Origin: Dermatophagoides farinae
Lineage: Eukaryota > Arthropoda > Arachnida > Sarcoptiformes > Pyroglyphidae
Reading direction: 5' to 3'
Length of the DNA stretch: 64,000 nucleotides
NCBI RefSeq assembly: GCF_024713945.1
Contig: NC_134680.1
Coordinates: forward strand, 6,817,501-6,881,500
The translations under genes were made by a program, and so were the position numbers. Under the pieces are notes generated by a model. The model did no database searches and was not told the origin of the DNA. It saw only the letters and a list, made by a program, of their open reading frames with translations. Below, in pieces: positions 24,425 to 36,809 of the stretch (positions within the stretch are counted from its first letter, which is position 1; each line of letters begins with the position of its first letter).

Positions 24425-26125
24425 AATAAACGTTAAACGAGACACAAAAACAACAACAACAACAACAAGAAAATGAAATGGCCACGCGAGCTACATTTTG
24501 AAAAAAAACGGGCCACATTCATTTGTTGTTGTTTTCGATACGATATAATTACATTTTTCTTTTTTTTTTCATTCACTAAATGTATACCACACCGAAAAAA
24601 ATGAATCGTCTGAATACACACACACACACACATCAAATACATTGTTCGTTAAATGGATGCTTTGGATCGGCATCAGGATTTTTTTCTTTGCTGTTATACT
24701 TTTTTTTCTACTACCACCATTACAAGCTGAATATTGATGTTTCGTATAAATCTCAATATTTATCATAATATTTCGTTTTCATTTTATTATTATTTCTACG
24801 ATTATCGTTGTTGTTCCACACAGACACATTTACATGGAATGGACAATAACAACATCGTTTTTTTTATTCATTTTGAATTGAATGCCAGTAGCCAATAATA
24901 ATAATAATAATGAATGATAAATGAATGAATGAAAATGGAAAAGCATAAAAAACAGCTAATAATAAAATGTGGCACGGTGAAAAAAAAGAATCATTTGTTG
25001 GACCTTTTCAAATCTCATTTTTTTCAAAAATCAATAACTCAATCGATGATAAGTTTTTCATAAAATTTGTATCCACTACCTAGAGTTTAGTCATCTAAAC
25101 TTGAAACTTTTTTTTCTGGTGTTCGAGAAAAATTTTTCATCTGCAAATAGTGTGCATACATCATCATTTCTAAAGGGTTTGCCAAAGATTTTTCTGTCAG
25201 CAATAAAAAAAACCCACATCATCAACATTCATGCACATCAATGACATATACACGATTTACACACGAATAAAGCCCGGTAAGAAGAAAAAACCAAATCCAA
25301 ATCCAGTGTCGTCGTAATGATTGAAACACGAATTGTGCATAAAAAACCGGACAAAAGCAAAAAAAAAATTGATGAAGATTTGTTCGGTTTCATCATCAAC
25401 AGGATTTATATTTACATGATTTAAAATTAACCAAAAAAAATAAAAACCCAAAAACCAAATTTGAAATGAGAGTTGGGTGTGAAAACAAAATCAAATCAAA
25501 TGGTCAAACAATGGTGATGATATTATTTCGGCCGGCTATTATTTCGTTTTACTGTTTTTTTTTGCTTCACAGTTTCCATTTTCATTATGGTAAAAATGTA
25601 TGCAATGGTAACTGTGGAATAGGTTAGCGTGCATCATGTAGTCGAGATATAGAAAATATTTTAATTAACCCGCTCTCAACTAAAAACGGGGCCAGATAAC
25701 ATTAAACCATCATCATCATCATCATCATCGGAGATCTATCAGTGAAAGAAAAAATCTGAAAAGAAATGAATTGACTTTTTCAGCAACACGACCTGACAAT
25801 GATGGTGATGATGAAAAGGTAGGTCTATCCGTAGAGTAGATATGTTATTAGTAGTTTTGGATGCCAAAAAAAACTACTATTTTGCACAACATTGCTACCT
25901 GAGTTTACCTGAGCTGTGTTTATAAGCTGGTTTCATTCAATAGTAATTGATATTCGTTCCATTCACTCTGTGTTTTTTTCCATTGATGCTGGATTGATCA
26001 TCATCATCCAGCAATCATTATTTTGCATCATCCGAAAAAAGTAGAAAAAGAAGAAGAAGAAAAACCAGATCATCTTTATTCCGTGTATATAAAGTGTGTG
26101 GTAATATTATTTAATGTAGATAAAG

Positions 26126-26343
26126 TCAAAATTCAATGATGACCGATGATAATGACCGACAGTAACAACAAAAAATCAACCAAACATTTTCCATGGCCAT
26201 CACATCATCATCAATAACCCCTGAAGGAGAAATTGAAATGAATAAATCATCGATACTGAGATTGCTTCGATTTGAAAATCTCAAAGTGGCCAGCACTACA
26301 TGCTTAGGATGTTGATGGCCAGAAAAAAAAGACAAATCCATCT
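26126..26343 (-). CDS. Candidate terminal exon, unknown protein
   Basis: On the - strand a long T-rich tract ending TTTTCAG (26344-26350) precedes AGATGG. From the ATG at 26341 there are 71 codons to TGA at 26126-26128. AATAAA lies 45 bases further on (26075-26080), followed by a GU-rich stretch. The peptide starts MDLSFFSGHQHPKH and contains SNRSNLSIDDLFISISPSG. Read without splicing, an upstream ATG at 26407 would add 22 residues (MRKCCPTIFFFRFYLALLYF..) that look like a signal peptide but are really the translation of the pyrimidine tract. The order acceptor, frame, stop, polyadenylation signal is complete. No family is recognised. Confidence 0.3.
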
Positions 26344-26565
26344 CTGAAAAGTAAAGTAAAGCCAAGTAAAAACGAAAAAAAAATATCGTCGGACAACATT
26401 TGCGCATAAATTACCATCATCTTCATTGGAAATCATCATCATTATTATCGTCGATGGGAATTCTGAATTGGTAGCAAGAAAAAAAAACTCGGAAATATGG
26501 AAATTTTAGACTTTTTCGTCATCATCGATGCTAATTATTCAATCAATTTATCGATGATAAATAAC

Positions 26566-26608
26566 GATTCTCATTATCATTTTGATTATTGAAATGATAA
26601 TGAGAATC
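26566..26608. repeat. Perfect 17-bp inverted repeat, 9-base loop
   Basis: GATTCTCATTATCATTT at 26566-26582 and its exact reverse complement at 26592-26608 flank TGATTATTG. Either strand could fold into a 17-bp hairpin. Confidence 0.85.
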
Positions 26609-26619
26609 CATGAGAATTG

Positions 26620-29600
26620 TCAGAGTGTTGAAAATAATCATAAAACAATTATGATGATGATGACCACGAACAGAATCAAGGCCTGTTTTCTAGTCTTTAT
26701 CCCGGTTCCAGTGTGTGAGCCAGAATTGAGAATTTATTTGAATTTCCCGGAATAGAAATAATCATCATCATCATCAAAGATGGACAACTCAAAATGGTTT
26801 TCTTCTCGATGATTCTTGCAGTGTGTGAAACATCAATAAAAATCTACAATATTAAGCTTATTGGATACTTATGAAAATATGCGCCGCTACTCATACAAAA
26901 TTGGGACATTGGGTTTTTTTATCGGGTTCGGGCATTTTTTTCTTTTGTTTCTCAAACATTCTTTCTCATCGTTTGTCCACTTGAACACGAACGTTTCATT
27001 TTATTTCTTTGGGCCTAGAATGGCCAAAAGTAAAGAAAATTGAAAAGAAAAATTTTTCGACGACATACGATGAAACTTTTTTTTTTTTGGTCACCATTGA
27101 TGATGGTGGGCCAAGATAAAGAAAAGTGAATAAACATACACACACACACAGCTGAAACAACAAATATTTTTTCCTTTTTGTTTTTTTTTATTGGAACACA
27201 GCTGAATTTGGATTCATTTTTTTTATAATGATGATGATGAGCTATTCAGAAGCGAAAAAACTTGTAGATTGTCATCATCATTATCCGAAAGAAAAACAAA
27301 GAAAGAAAAAAGTTTTCATTTTTGAAATGAAAATGAAAATCAAATCCATACAATTTGATGTTTCGAAAAAAAACTTTTAAAAATAAATAAAAGTGGACGC
27401 ACTGGTCAAATGGTCAGTACTGTTTCACATGAGTTTTTTTTTGAATATTTGTCTATTTCGCGATTTGTGTAGGCCGTTTTTTCGTGTGTGTGTGTGTCTA
27501 ATTAGAACATCATTTCATCAAAAAATCTGAAAAAAACAAACGGAAAACCACATACATCAGTCATCGATGAGAAAAAAATGCCTCCGCATTTCATTTTCGT
27601 CTACACAATTTGTCTATTTGATCATAATCAACAACAAAAATAACAACGTGATGTATAATAAACAACTTTGTAACTAATTTGCAACTAAATCACAACTACA
27701 ACGAGTGTTGATTAATAAATTTTTTTTTCGCTAATAATAATGTGTGGTGTGGAACAAAATGTGTGATTAAGACGAGTGGAAATGATCATTTTCTACCTGG
27801 ATTTTAAGTTTTTTTTCTTTTTGATTTATACGCTTTTTCAATGGAAATTTTTTTGGCCACTTTGAATATATGAATATGGTGTGTTTGTGTTTATGCGGTT
27901 ATTTGGATTAAATTATCACAAGACAAAAAAAAACAAAAAGAAAATTTCAGAAAATTTGCCCAAAAACACAAGCAGGCAAACATCACAATTTACTGTTGTT
28001 GATTTTCATCCACTCACTCACTCTCTCTATCCCGGTATTTTCTAATGGATGAAATGGCCATTTGATGATAATGATGATGATGATGATAAAAATAGCCCAT
28101 AATATCGGCCAATTGAAAATATATCCGAAACGAACACACGCAGAAATACAAAATAGATACATTTAGCTTGACTTTTTGACATCAAAATTAGCCAAATATT
28201 GTGATGATGTTTTTGAAAATAAAAAAAAATTTTTGTTTTTATTTTGTCTGTCTATGTGTGTGTGTGTGTGAAATTTTGTTGTTGTTCATTTCACACTATA
28301 ACACAACATCAACATGATGATGATGATGATGGAGGCCATAATGGATGATCATCATCATCGAGAAAAAAAATGATTCAAAAACCATCATCATTTGGCGAGT
28401 GATCAGATTACACACATCAATTTGGCGTATGTTTTTTTTTGGGGCACATTTATTGTACAGTCTCAAAATTCGTCAAGGTTTTCATTTTTTGGATCCAAAG
28501 ATTTTCAAGATAAAAAAAAATCTCTGCTCACTACTGGGGGTTGGTACTACAACACAGACAAACAAAACCGGGAAGGAAAACAAATGTTGAAATTTCAATT
28601 AGTTTTGTGTTTTGTTTTTCATTGGTCAAGAAACATTTTTTTTTTTGTAAATCAAAAAAATTGATTAATTTCAAAACATAGAGGAAATGAGAAAAAACAA
28701 AAACATTTGAAAAACAAAGATTTTCTCAAAATTGTTCAAATGATGATAAAGAAAAATGTCTATGGTCAAGTAATCAATTGGATTTTTTTTTCACCACTTT
28801 AAGGCTTCAATTGTTCAAGTTTTTGTTTGTTTATTTATTTTTTTCTCCAAAACAATCTTGAAAACATTAACACAATCTGCTGGCCATTATAATCACCACC
28901 ATCATTATCAACGAAAAAAGATTCAATATGATGAGATCAATAAGTCAGTCATCATTGGACGTACAATCGATTTATTTCATTTCAATGATGATGATGCACA
29001 CACACACACGCACACACAGGTATTTATTTAACACTTTTGGCTCCCGTTCATGATAACTGGCAACTACTACTGTTGTTTTTGATTATGCAACGAAATGAAT
29101 ATAAAGAGAGACAGATGATAGATGCCAAACACAAACACACATATGTAATAATCATATGGTGATGCATAATCATAATCAATCGATAATGGCGATGTGAAAC
29201 ACCATCATCAACATTTCATCGATATTTGATATCTTAAAATATGAAATGATTTAAGCTGCCGTTTAGAGCAAAATCAATAGATGATATCAATGATGTACGA
29301 TTTCGGATCTTTTTTTTCAATGAACGATAATAATCATTTGATGGATTTCAAATACCAATGATTACCATCATTGATGAAAATTAGGTGCTAGAAATAAAAA
29401 AAATGGCTGGTTACTGGGAGGTGGAGAAAAAATTTGGAATGGCCGTTAGCCATAAAAAAAAACAACAACAATCTGATTTGTCCTAGATTTATTGTGAAAA
29501 AAAATTCGATCGATTCGCGATCAATCAACCGAGAAATTCTTAATGAATCTAAATGATGGTTAAACATCTGGATTTATTGATACAAAAATCCGAAAAAAAA

Positions 29601-32450
29601 TCTTTAAAAATCATGTCATTTGAGCATTTGACAACATGGCAGTGGTCAGGCATGTGAATTCGATAAGGCGAGAGAAAGAGAATTTCTTAATATATCATCA
29701 CCATCATCATAAAAATGACATAATTATGATTATGATAATGGTTGATGATGTCACCAATATTGGATTTCTGACAATTTTTTTTTCGGTAAGAAATTTCATT
29801 AATATTGACGAGGATGATGATAACAAAATTCATGGCGAAAATGAAAGAAGAAAAAAAGAACCGATAAAAAATATATTCAGCGAAAATTTGAGAAAAAAAT
29901 TTATTTCAGCCAAAAAAAAGAAAAAAAACCAGTAAATATTAGAAAAATTCATGCCACTCTTATCATTTTTTTTTCAATTCTTGAAATTCAATATTCAATC
30001 GGTAGACATTGACGGAATAGATGGATGGAACAATGACTCAATTTTTGTCACAATGGTTTGAAATTCCAGAATTTTCAATGATTTTTTTTTGATTTTCTTT
30101 GAACTAAAAAATCAAAAAAACATTGTAAAATGAGAGCATCACTCACACTCATCATCGGTATCAAGTAATTATTATCATTTAATATATGACCAGAACAAAA
30201 TTCGAAAGAGAGAGAGAAAGAGTAAAGCATCAATCAGTGTGATGTTGTGATGCTTGAATGGTCATCTTAAAAGATGCTTAGATATATTGAGCTTCGGGGC
30301 ACACAACAACAAGTTTACAATGATGAAGGCAATGTAGAAAAAAATATTAACATCAACATTTAACGAGCAAAAAAAAACAGCAGAACAAACAGGCAAGAAA
30401 AAAAACCAGAAATTGTCATCATCATTGACATTGAGATGCATATAATACTCATTGACTTTGAACTTTTTTTCCAAGTATGAACCAGAAAGAAAAGACAAAA
30501 AAATGACAATTTTTTTGTCTTGTGATAAACATCATAAACGCTGTTGTGCAATTGTGATGGAGATAATTAAAACAACAATAATAAATTTTCACCAGAAATC
30601 GGACAAAACAGAAAAAAAGGGTCAAATCATTTTCACACACACATATCTGGAAGAAAGGTCATGTGTGATTTCTTGTTGATTCATTGACAAAACAAGAAAA
30701 ATAAAAACTCTCATCATCGAATCAAATGGACATTCATCTTTTTTTTCATCATTGATCAAAACAAAAAGAAAATAAATCTGATGTGATAAAATGTTGATAA
30801 TGAAGATAGATATCGATGTGTGAGGATCTTCGAATGAAAAAAAATCGAAATAAATCCAACACAAACAAACAAAACGGATGTAAACAAAATCTAAATATAA
30901 ATATAAATGCATCACTGGAGGGAAAATAAAGAAAATTAATAACCAAACAAACACACAAACACAAATACAGTAGCTATGGTTTGAACATCCTTTTTCACGA
31001 TAAAAATTTTAAAAGTGGAAAAAAACTTTAACCTCAAAGATGAATGAAATTTTCTGGGAAAAAAAAGGAAGAAATCCATTTGTCATTTGAAACTTTCAAT
31101 GTCACATGGGTTATGGTCATGCAGTTATTTTTTGTAATTTTTGCCCCATTTTTGTTTTTTGTCAACAATAAATAAATATGAATGTTTTTGAAATGAATAC
31201 CTGTTGCAGACAATCAATTTGGAAAAGAAAAACATTCAAAACCGAATATCATCAGTGTGGTAAATGTTTCGAAAATGACAAAAATCATCAACAACATTTT
31301 TTGACGACACCCAAAAATAAAAATTCAATGTATAAATGTCATGAATACACAATGAAAGTACCAATGATGATGATATCGTGATGATGATGATGATGATGAC
31401 AAAAAAAAACAAACAAATATTCATCGTGATCATAAACAAATAACAAAATTTAAATTGTAAAAAAATAATGACTATGATGATTGTAATTGTATTCTTTTTC
31501 GAATAAAATAACAAAGAAAACAATAAGAAATGAAAATCCATGTAATCAAAGGTGTAATACAACTGATAACGACAATGACAAAAAAAAATTCAAGATGGCC
31601 GCCCTGTGGTAAAAACACAAAAACATACAATGAAATGGGAAGTTATGGATATTCGATCGCAACTAGCCGGGCGCAACAACAGATCCATCTTATTATGAAA
31701 AAAAATACCGGATGTGTGCTTAGAAACAGTTGATTTTTTTTACCGAATTTCAATCATGATGAAAAGATATTATGTTTTGTTTTGTTGGCCTGTTGATCAT
31801 CATACAAACAAACAAACGTCAACGACAATTGTTTTATGAAAAAAAATCGATGACATTCGATTCAATGATGATTGAAATTGATGTATGACACCGTTTTTTT
31901 TTGTTTTTGGCGTGGCGACTTTTTCTTTTTTATTCATTCACATTTACATTCATTACATTCCATTCATTTTCATTTCTTTTATTTAAATTACAAAATGGAA
32001 TTTCACACACAAAAAGGAAAACACACAGAAAAATTATTGTATAAGGCAATCAAATTGATTGATTTCAATACAATTGATGATCAACAAGAAGAATAATCGA
32101 TGATGATTATTTATTATTATTATTTGTTGTTGTTGTTGTTGTTGATCAAATCAATCAAATAGAATAAAATAAATTGATCGATCATCGATTCATTGTGGTT
32201 GTTGTTGTTTCATTCATCAAATAATAATTCACAAATTGATGAGAAATGACAAAAAATGAATAATAATAAAAATTGAAATCGAAATGAAAACAAAACAAAA
32301 AAACAATGATGATGATGATGATGATGACAATATTAATTGATGGGAAACATATTTTATGAATCAATCCAATCAATCAATCAATTTATTAAAATGACCGGAA
32401 AAAAGCAACAAAAGAGGTCATTGAATGCAAATTTTACAAGTTGAAAAAAG
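26620..32450. other. Repeat-rich non-coding-looking stretch
   Basis: It contains many ATG/CAT, CA and A/T runs. Reading frames of 60-110 codons here are dominated by Phe, Ile, His and Lys and have no splice or 3'-end support. A GC-rich string CAAGATGGCCGCC at about 31590-31602 resembles YY1/Pho-type sites. Confidence 0.55.
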
Positions 32451-32459
32451 AGGATTTCA

Positions 32460-33216
32460 TCACATTAGATGATGATGACAATGATAATGGGTGATGTGAA
32501 AATCAAAAAATTTTGTCTGGGACAATAATTGTTGGAACTGATTTGTCATTGAACTTTTGCAATGGACAAAAGTGATACACACATTGATAGAGAGAAAAAA
32601 CACGTGAAAATTCAAATTAAAATCACCGTTAAATACCCGAAAACAAAATATTTGGTAAAAACACAAAAAGAAATGATGAAAAACTTGTTTTTTCACAAAA
32701 AAATCAAATTTTTTTTCAACAAAAGTGCGTGTGTTTTCGATGGATACGATCCGTACACGATCAAATCGATCGACTAACTGAATGAATTGAGAATCCGTTT
32801 GTTCATCATGTGAATCTCGTGAAAATTCGTCTGTTCGTGTGTGCCTGTGTGAGAAAAAACTTGTTCCAATGAAGAAAAAAAAATAAAGATTTACAGAAAA
32901 AGAGAGCAATTGTGTGCGCACACAAAACACAGGACACAGATTGTAAATGGAGAGTTCCTCCCAGTTTTGTTTTTTGGAACCTGATCTTTGTTATATCACC
33001 AATAATGAATATTGTTCCAGCAGGATCCTGATAAATCCAAAGTATGAATGTGAATTGAAAATGATAAAATTTTGATTGTTGGTTTGATCCAGGAACTTTG
33101 GAAATGATAAAATCCAGACAGCTGTGTGTTTGTTTTCTGATAACACACTTGTTCATGATATCAATCAATCGATAATTTCCTAGAAAATTCCATAAACTAA
33201 AGATTGATATAAGCAA
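32460..33216 (-). CDS. Candidate coding tract, two overlapping frames
   Basis: Two long - strand frames overlap: 32806-33216 (136 codons, containing the strings YQDPAGTIFIIGDITKIR and GGTLHLQSV) and 32460-32930 (156 codons, containing TDEFSRDSHDEQTDSQF and DRFDRVRIVSIEN). A frame change between them could be an intron ending at the acceptor CTCACACAG near 32845, or a frameshift in a decayed gene. An opposing + strand frame (32562-32777, 71 codons from an ATG) covers part of the same DNA, so the strand is not certain. Composition here is less repetitive than the surroundings. No domain is recognised. Confidence 0.22.
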
Positions 33217-33820
33217 GCATCTTGAATAATTTCAACGAAAATCATTTGATGACCATGGGGTCAATCGCTCATTATCATTATCTCTTATTTCAATGTTTGG
33301 TTTTTGGCTTCTTCGTTTATTTATATTTGTTCAAAGGTTCTACACATACACACACACACACACACACGAACATGGCTAGTTTTTGATGAAATTGATCTTG
33401 AAAAAAATAAATAAATCAAACATTTGATTTACTTAGTTTGAATCGTTTGGTTCGATCATCATCATCATCAACAACATTGAAATGATTATCATCATTGACC
33501 GATCAACGAACGATATACACTAACCAAACAAACGACCAACCGGTCCGAAGTAAAAACAGAAAACCTGCCACCACGATCACCACCAACAGCATCACACACA
33601 CACACATTACCTGGCTACCGCATTTTATCATTTCACAGCAATAATAATCAAAAATTCACTTCTCTCTCTCTCTCTCTGTCTTGCAAGATATTCAAAAGCA
33701 AGTTTTTTGAAGCGCTGACCACCAGTTTTTTTCTTCCATTGTGACCAGTGTGTCGTTTTTTTCTAATTGACCTTAACATGAATGCAGCACAGGTAGATCA
33801 AGGTTTTTAAATTAAAACAG

Positions 33821-33846
33821 TTTCTTGTTAACCATTTCAGGTAAGA
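33821..33846 (+). promoter_or_regulatory. Possible recursive splice site
   Basis: A pyrimidine-rich stretch ends in TTTCAG at 33840 and is followed at once by GTAAGA. A joined 3' and 5' splice site like this is how recursive (ratchet) sites in long arthropod introns look. A CAGGTAAG match is expected about once by chance in this window. Confidence 0.2.
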
Positions 33847-34685
33847 AAAGTTTTAGCTAATCAAAATGAACGAATAGAAAAAATAAATAAACCAAAAGAT
33901 AATGTAGATACGTTTCAAAAAGGGTAATCTAGAAGTTGAAAATTGCAAATCAAAACTAAACTAACCCAAAAAAATGATAAATACCTTTTCTTTCGATTCA
34001 TTCATTATTGAACTAATCAAAATGATTATCGATACAATAATTATCTATTGCTCTTTCTCTCTCGCTTGAGAAACACAAAAAGTATCATCATTATCAATGA
34101 GAATTGGTATTTGTGTGACCACAACCATGTTTTTTTTCAACAAAAAAAAAAAAAAAAAAGAAATCGATTCGACAATTATCATCATCATGATGATTATCAT
34201 GGCCAGACTATTAGAAAATAATGAACCGATCCACATTCAATACACACTCATCATCATCATTACGAACATTGCAGAAGCTGTTCAAGAACATCATTTTTTT
34301 TTTGTTTTTTCAAAAATTAATTCTGTTCAGTTGTTGTTGTTCTAGTAGTAGCTGATATTGATGCCTGAAGCGTCTTCGATGATGATGATGATGATCAATG
34401 TTTGATTTTTGTTCATCTAAAGAAATGTGTGTGATGAGTTACCATTCTTTTTTTGCTTTCTGTGTGTGTGTGTGTGTTAAGTGTAACGAATCGGAATTTT
34501 CTCTGGTTTTTCTCTTTCTCTCGCGTTTTTTTTTTATTTTGATGGAAAAAAGAAGATTGCCTCTTTTGTGCAATGGGATTGGATGCTAAAAGTATCGAAT
34601 CGTTTTTTCCATCTATCTATCTATCTCTGAAAGATAATTTTCGTTCGTTTTTAATTTGCTGATATTTTACGTATTTTTTTGGGTC

Positions 34686-34711
<26 letters not shown>
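34686..34711. repeat. (CA)n microsatellite
   Basis: Thirteen perfect dinucleotide units. Confidence 0.95.
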
Positions 34712-34716
<5 letters not shown>

Positions 34717-36222
34717 TGTAACTGAATGATGAAGGTCGAGAATGAAAACTAAAGATTTTTTTTTGTTAATTTCTTTCTTGCTTTTTTCTTCGGTTTTTTA
34801 CTTTTTCAAGTAATTGCATACTGCTGCTGCTGCTGCTGTCAGTGTGTGTTTTTTGTTTCATACCTTGATTTTTTTTATCTTAGCATTTTAGTCGCATCAT
34901 ATCATTACTATCGGGTCAATATCAGTGAAAAAAACAGAAGAAAAAAAATTTGACATTTGACCTTGGACCACGGCAGGGTGGTGATACAAACATACACACA
35001 TACACACCAATCATTGATTTCTGATGAAGTTGATTTTCACTTTTCTTCAATCTTGATTCAGCGATGATGGTGATCATGGTGATGGACCCAAAATGGACAA
35101 ATGATCAAAATGTTGATGAAAAATTTGGGAAATATATGCTACCACCACCATACATCTAATGATGATGATGAAAGTCATACTAGAAATTGATACAGATGGC
35201 ATACAAACAATTTTTTTCAGGTTAAATGAAGGAAAAAAAATCAAACAATAATCATCATCGTCAGCTAAATGATGAGTTTGTTGCACAGGTACAAGAGAAT
35301 AACTCTATTCTGCTACTGTCGTTGTGGTGGATAATGATTAGTTTTCGTCTTTGAAACATTAATGTTTTTTTTTATATTAAATTTGTTGTACGTACCAACA
35401 TCTACAGGTAATATTTGGTCAGTAGCGTGTTCTGGCCTGAATCATGATGATGATGATGATGACATGGCTACCTCTATGACATGATGATGGTAAATGAATG
35501 ATGATTATGATGATGATGATGATGGCCGCCGGTGGTTTTTTTCGCATATAGAATCGTTTTTTTGCACGATTTTTGGGCGTATTACAAATCTGTTCAGCTG
35601 TTTTTAGTCTTGTTTTTCTTTAAACTTTCAATTGAAGTAGCATTTAGCTTGATGATTATAATTTCTTCTGTTTTGGGTAGCTGTATTCAAGATGATGATG
35701 ATGGTCTGTGATGTGATTTAGGCTTCTGGATTTTGTTTTTTCTGTTTTGCCAAACAATTTATATTTCGAAAGTGAATTTCTCGTTTTCTGGTTACACCAT
35801 ATATACTCTTGATCAAATCAAATCACTTTTCATTTTCGGAAATTTTTATCCACCAAAAATTTGCGTGTTGTTGAATATATCGAATGATGGTGGTTGGTGC
35901 ACGAAATCACCTAATTAAGTTGAACTTGGACCTTTTGATTTTTTAAAGTTAATTCCTTATTGAATATGGTCAATACACTTGAAATGGGAAAAAATTTAAT
36001 CGAAAAAAAATTCAATTCATAATCAGTTATGGTAATCATCTGATGATCATCATCATCATTCATTGATGATCAGATGAACAGATTCAATGCAGAAAAAAAA
36101 TTCAATGGAAAAAAGCAACAGGTCAAACAACAACAACAACAACAAAAAAACCAATAGTCAGGGTAAATCAAAGATTTTCCAAGCGGTTTCGCCCATACAA
36201 TCATAATCATCATCATCATCAT

Positions 36223-36447
36223 ATGATGGCGGCCGCATCCAAAAAAACGAAAAAAATTAGAACAAAAATATTTAAATCAAGCAAAATAACAAAACCAAAT
36301 AGAAATTCTGGTTTTTTTGGGTGGGTAGTCAGTATTGATGGTGATTATGATGTTGATGATGATCAATGCAAAAATAGCGTGCCATTTCATTTGTTTCCAT
36401 TCATTCAATTTCTATTGATCCATCAGCCAGCCAATCACATAATATAG
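36223..36447 (+). CDS. Candidate ORF starting at a GC-rich ATG
   Basis: Two ATGs (36223, 36226) lead into GCGGCCGC and a 74-residue frame that starts MMAAASKKTKKIRTK. A basic first third is followed by NSGFFGWVVSIDGDYDVDDD and a hydrophobic, His-containing end, with TAG at 36445-36447. The start lies in one of the few GC-rich, CpG-containing spots of the window, which fits a translation start. A weak donor (TGG|GTAGTC) inside could mean it is a first exon. No homologue is recognised. Confidence 0.25.
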   Translation: MMAAASKKTKKIRTKIFKSSKITKPNRNSGFFGWVVSIDGDYDVDDDQCKNSVPFHLFPFIQFLLIHQPANHII

Positions 36448-36467
36448 AAGGATCGTCGATCATTATG

Positions 36468-36800
36468 TCATGTGTATTCTGTGAATATTTTTTTTTCTTT
36501 ACCTTGGATATCGATATTATATCGATTGATTTTGTTTTTTGTTTTGTTGCGGACAAAGATGATAAATAAATTGATCATCATCATCATCATCAGATAATCA
36601 ATCTTGATGGTTGTGGTTTTTTTTTCTGGTTTCTGGTTGATTATGGTGATGGTGTTGTGGTCATGGGCGGCATCAAGGTAGGCGTTGTTCAAAAGGTCGG
36701 AGAAAAAAATGATGTTGTCATTCACTTTCATCTCTATCCTTTTCTGTGTTGACCACTTTGTTTGCTGTAATAAAATGCTAATGATAACCAAAATGACCAT
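36468..36800 (-). CDS. Candidate coding tract, strand uncertain
   Basis: The - strand frame from ATG at 36800 (110 codons) starts with a hydrophobic stretch, MVILVIISILLQQ, and continues with NDNIIFFSDLLNNAYLDAA, a balanced composition unusual for this window. The hydrophobic start could be a signal peptide, or it could be the pyrimidine tract of an acceptor ending ATTACAG. The + strand over the same bases is also open and encodes the equally plausible GVVVMGGIKVGVVQKVGE. One of the two may be an exon; I cannot say which. The C-terminal part of the - frame runs into a Met run from a CAT repeat. Confidence 0.22.
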   Translation of the reverse strand: MVILVIISILLQQTKWSTQKRIEMKVNDNIIFFSDLLNNAYLDAAHDHNTITIINQKPEKKTTTIKIDYLMMMMMINLFIIFVRNKTKNKINRYNIDIQGKEKKIFTEYT

Positions 36801-36809
36801 CTCTCATAT

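Larger units (their letters stand above)
21600..26125. other. Mostly repeat-rich DNA with two weak coding candidates
   Basis: It holds the separately listed frames at 22864-22938 and 23485-23958, an ATG run at 24401-24424, and on the - strand near 25890-25935 a short ATG frame (MKPAYKHSS) running into CAG|GTAAAC. The remainder shows only simple repeats. Confidence 0.5.
33217..36210. other. Repeat-rich stretch with a recursive-splice-like site
   Basis: It contains CA runs (33349-33367, 34686-34711), an A18 tract (34142-34159), ATG runs, and CAG|GTAAGA at 33838-33846. A 61-codon + frame at 35733-35918 (containing GYTIYTLDQIKSLF and NDGGWCTKSPN) looks protein-like but has no start codon or 3' signal. 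Confidence 0.5.

Noticed and set aside
31178..31381. Possible C2H2 zinc finger (CGKCF...H..H) on the + strand
   Set aside because: Only six residues separate the first usable His-containing block from the Cys pair, too short for a C2H2 finger, and the rest does not fit.
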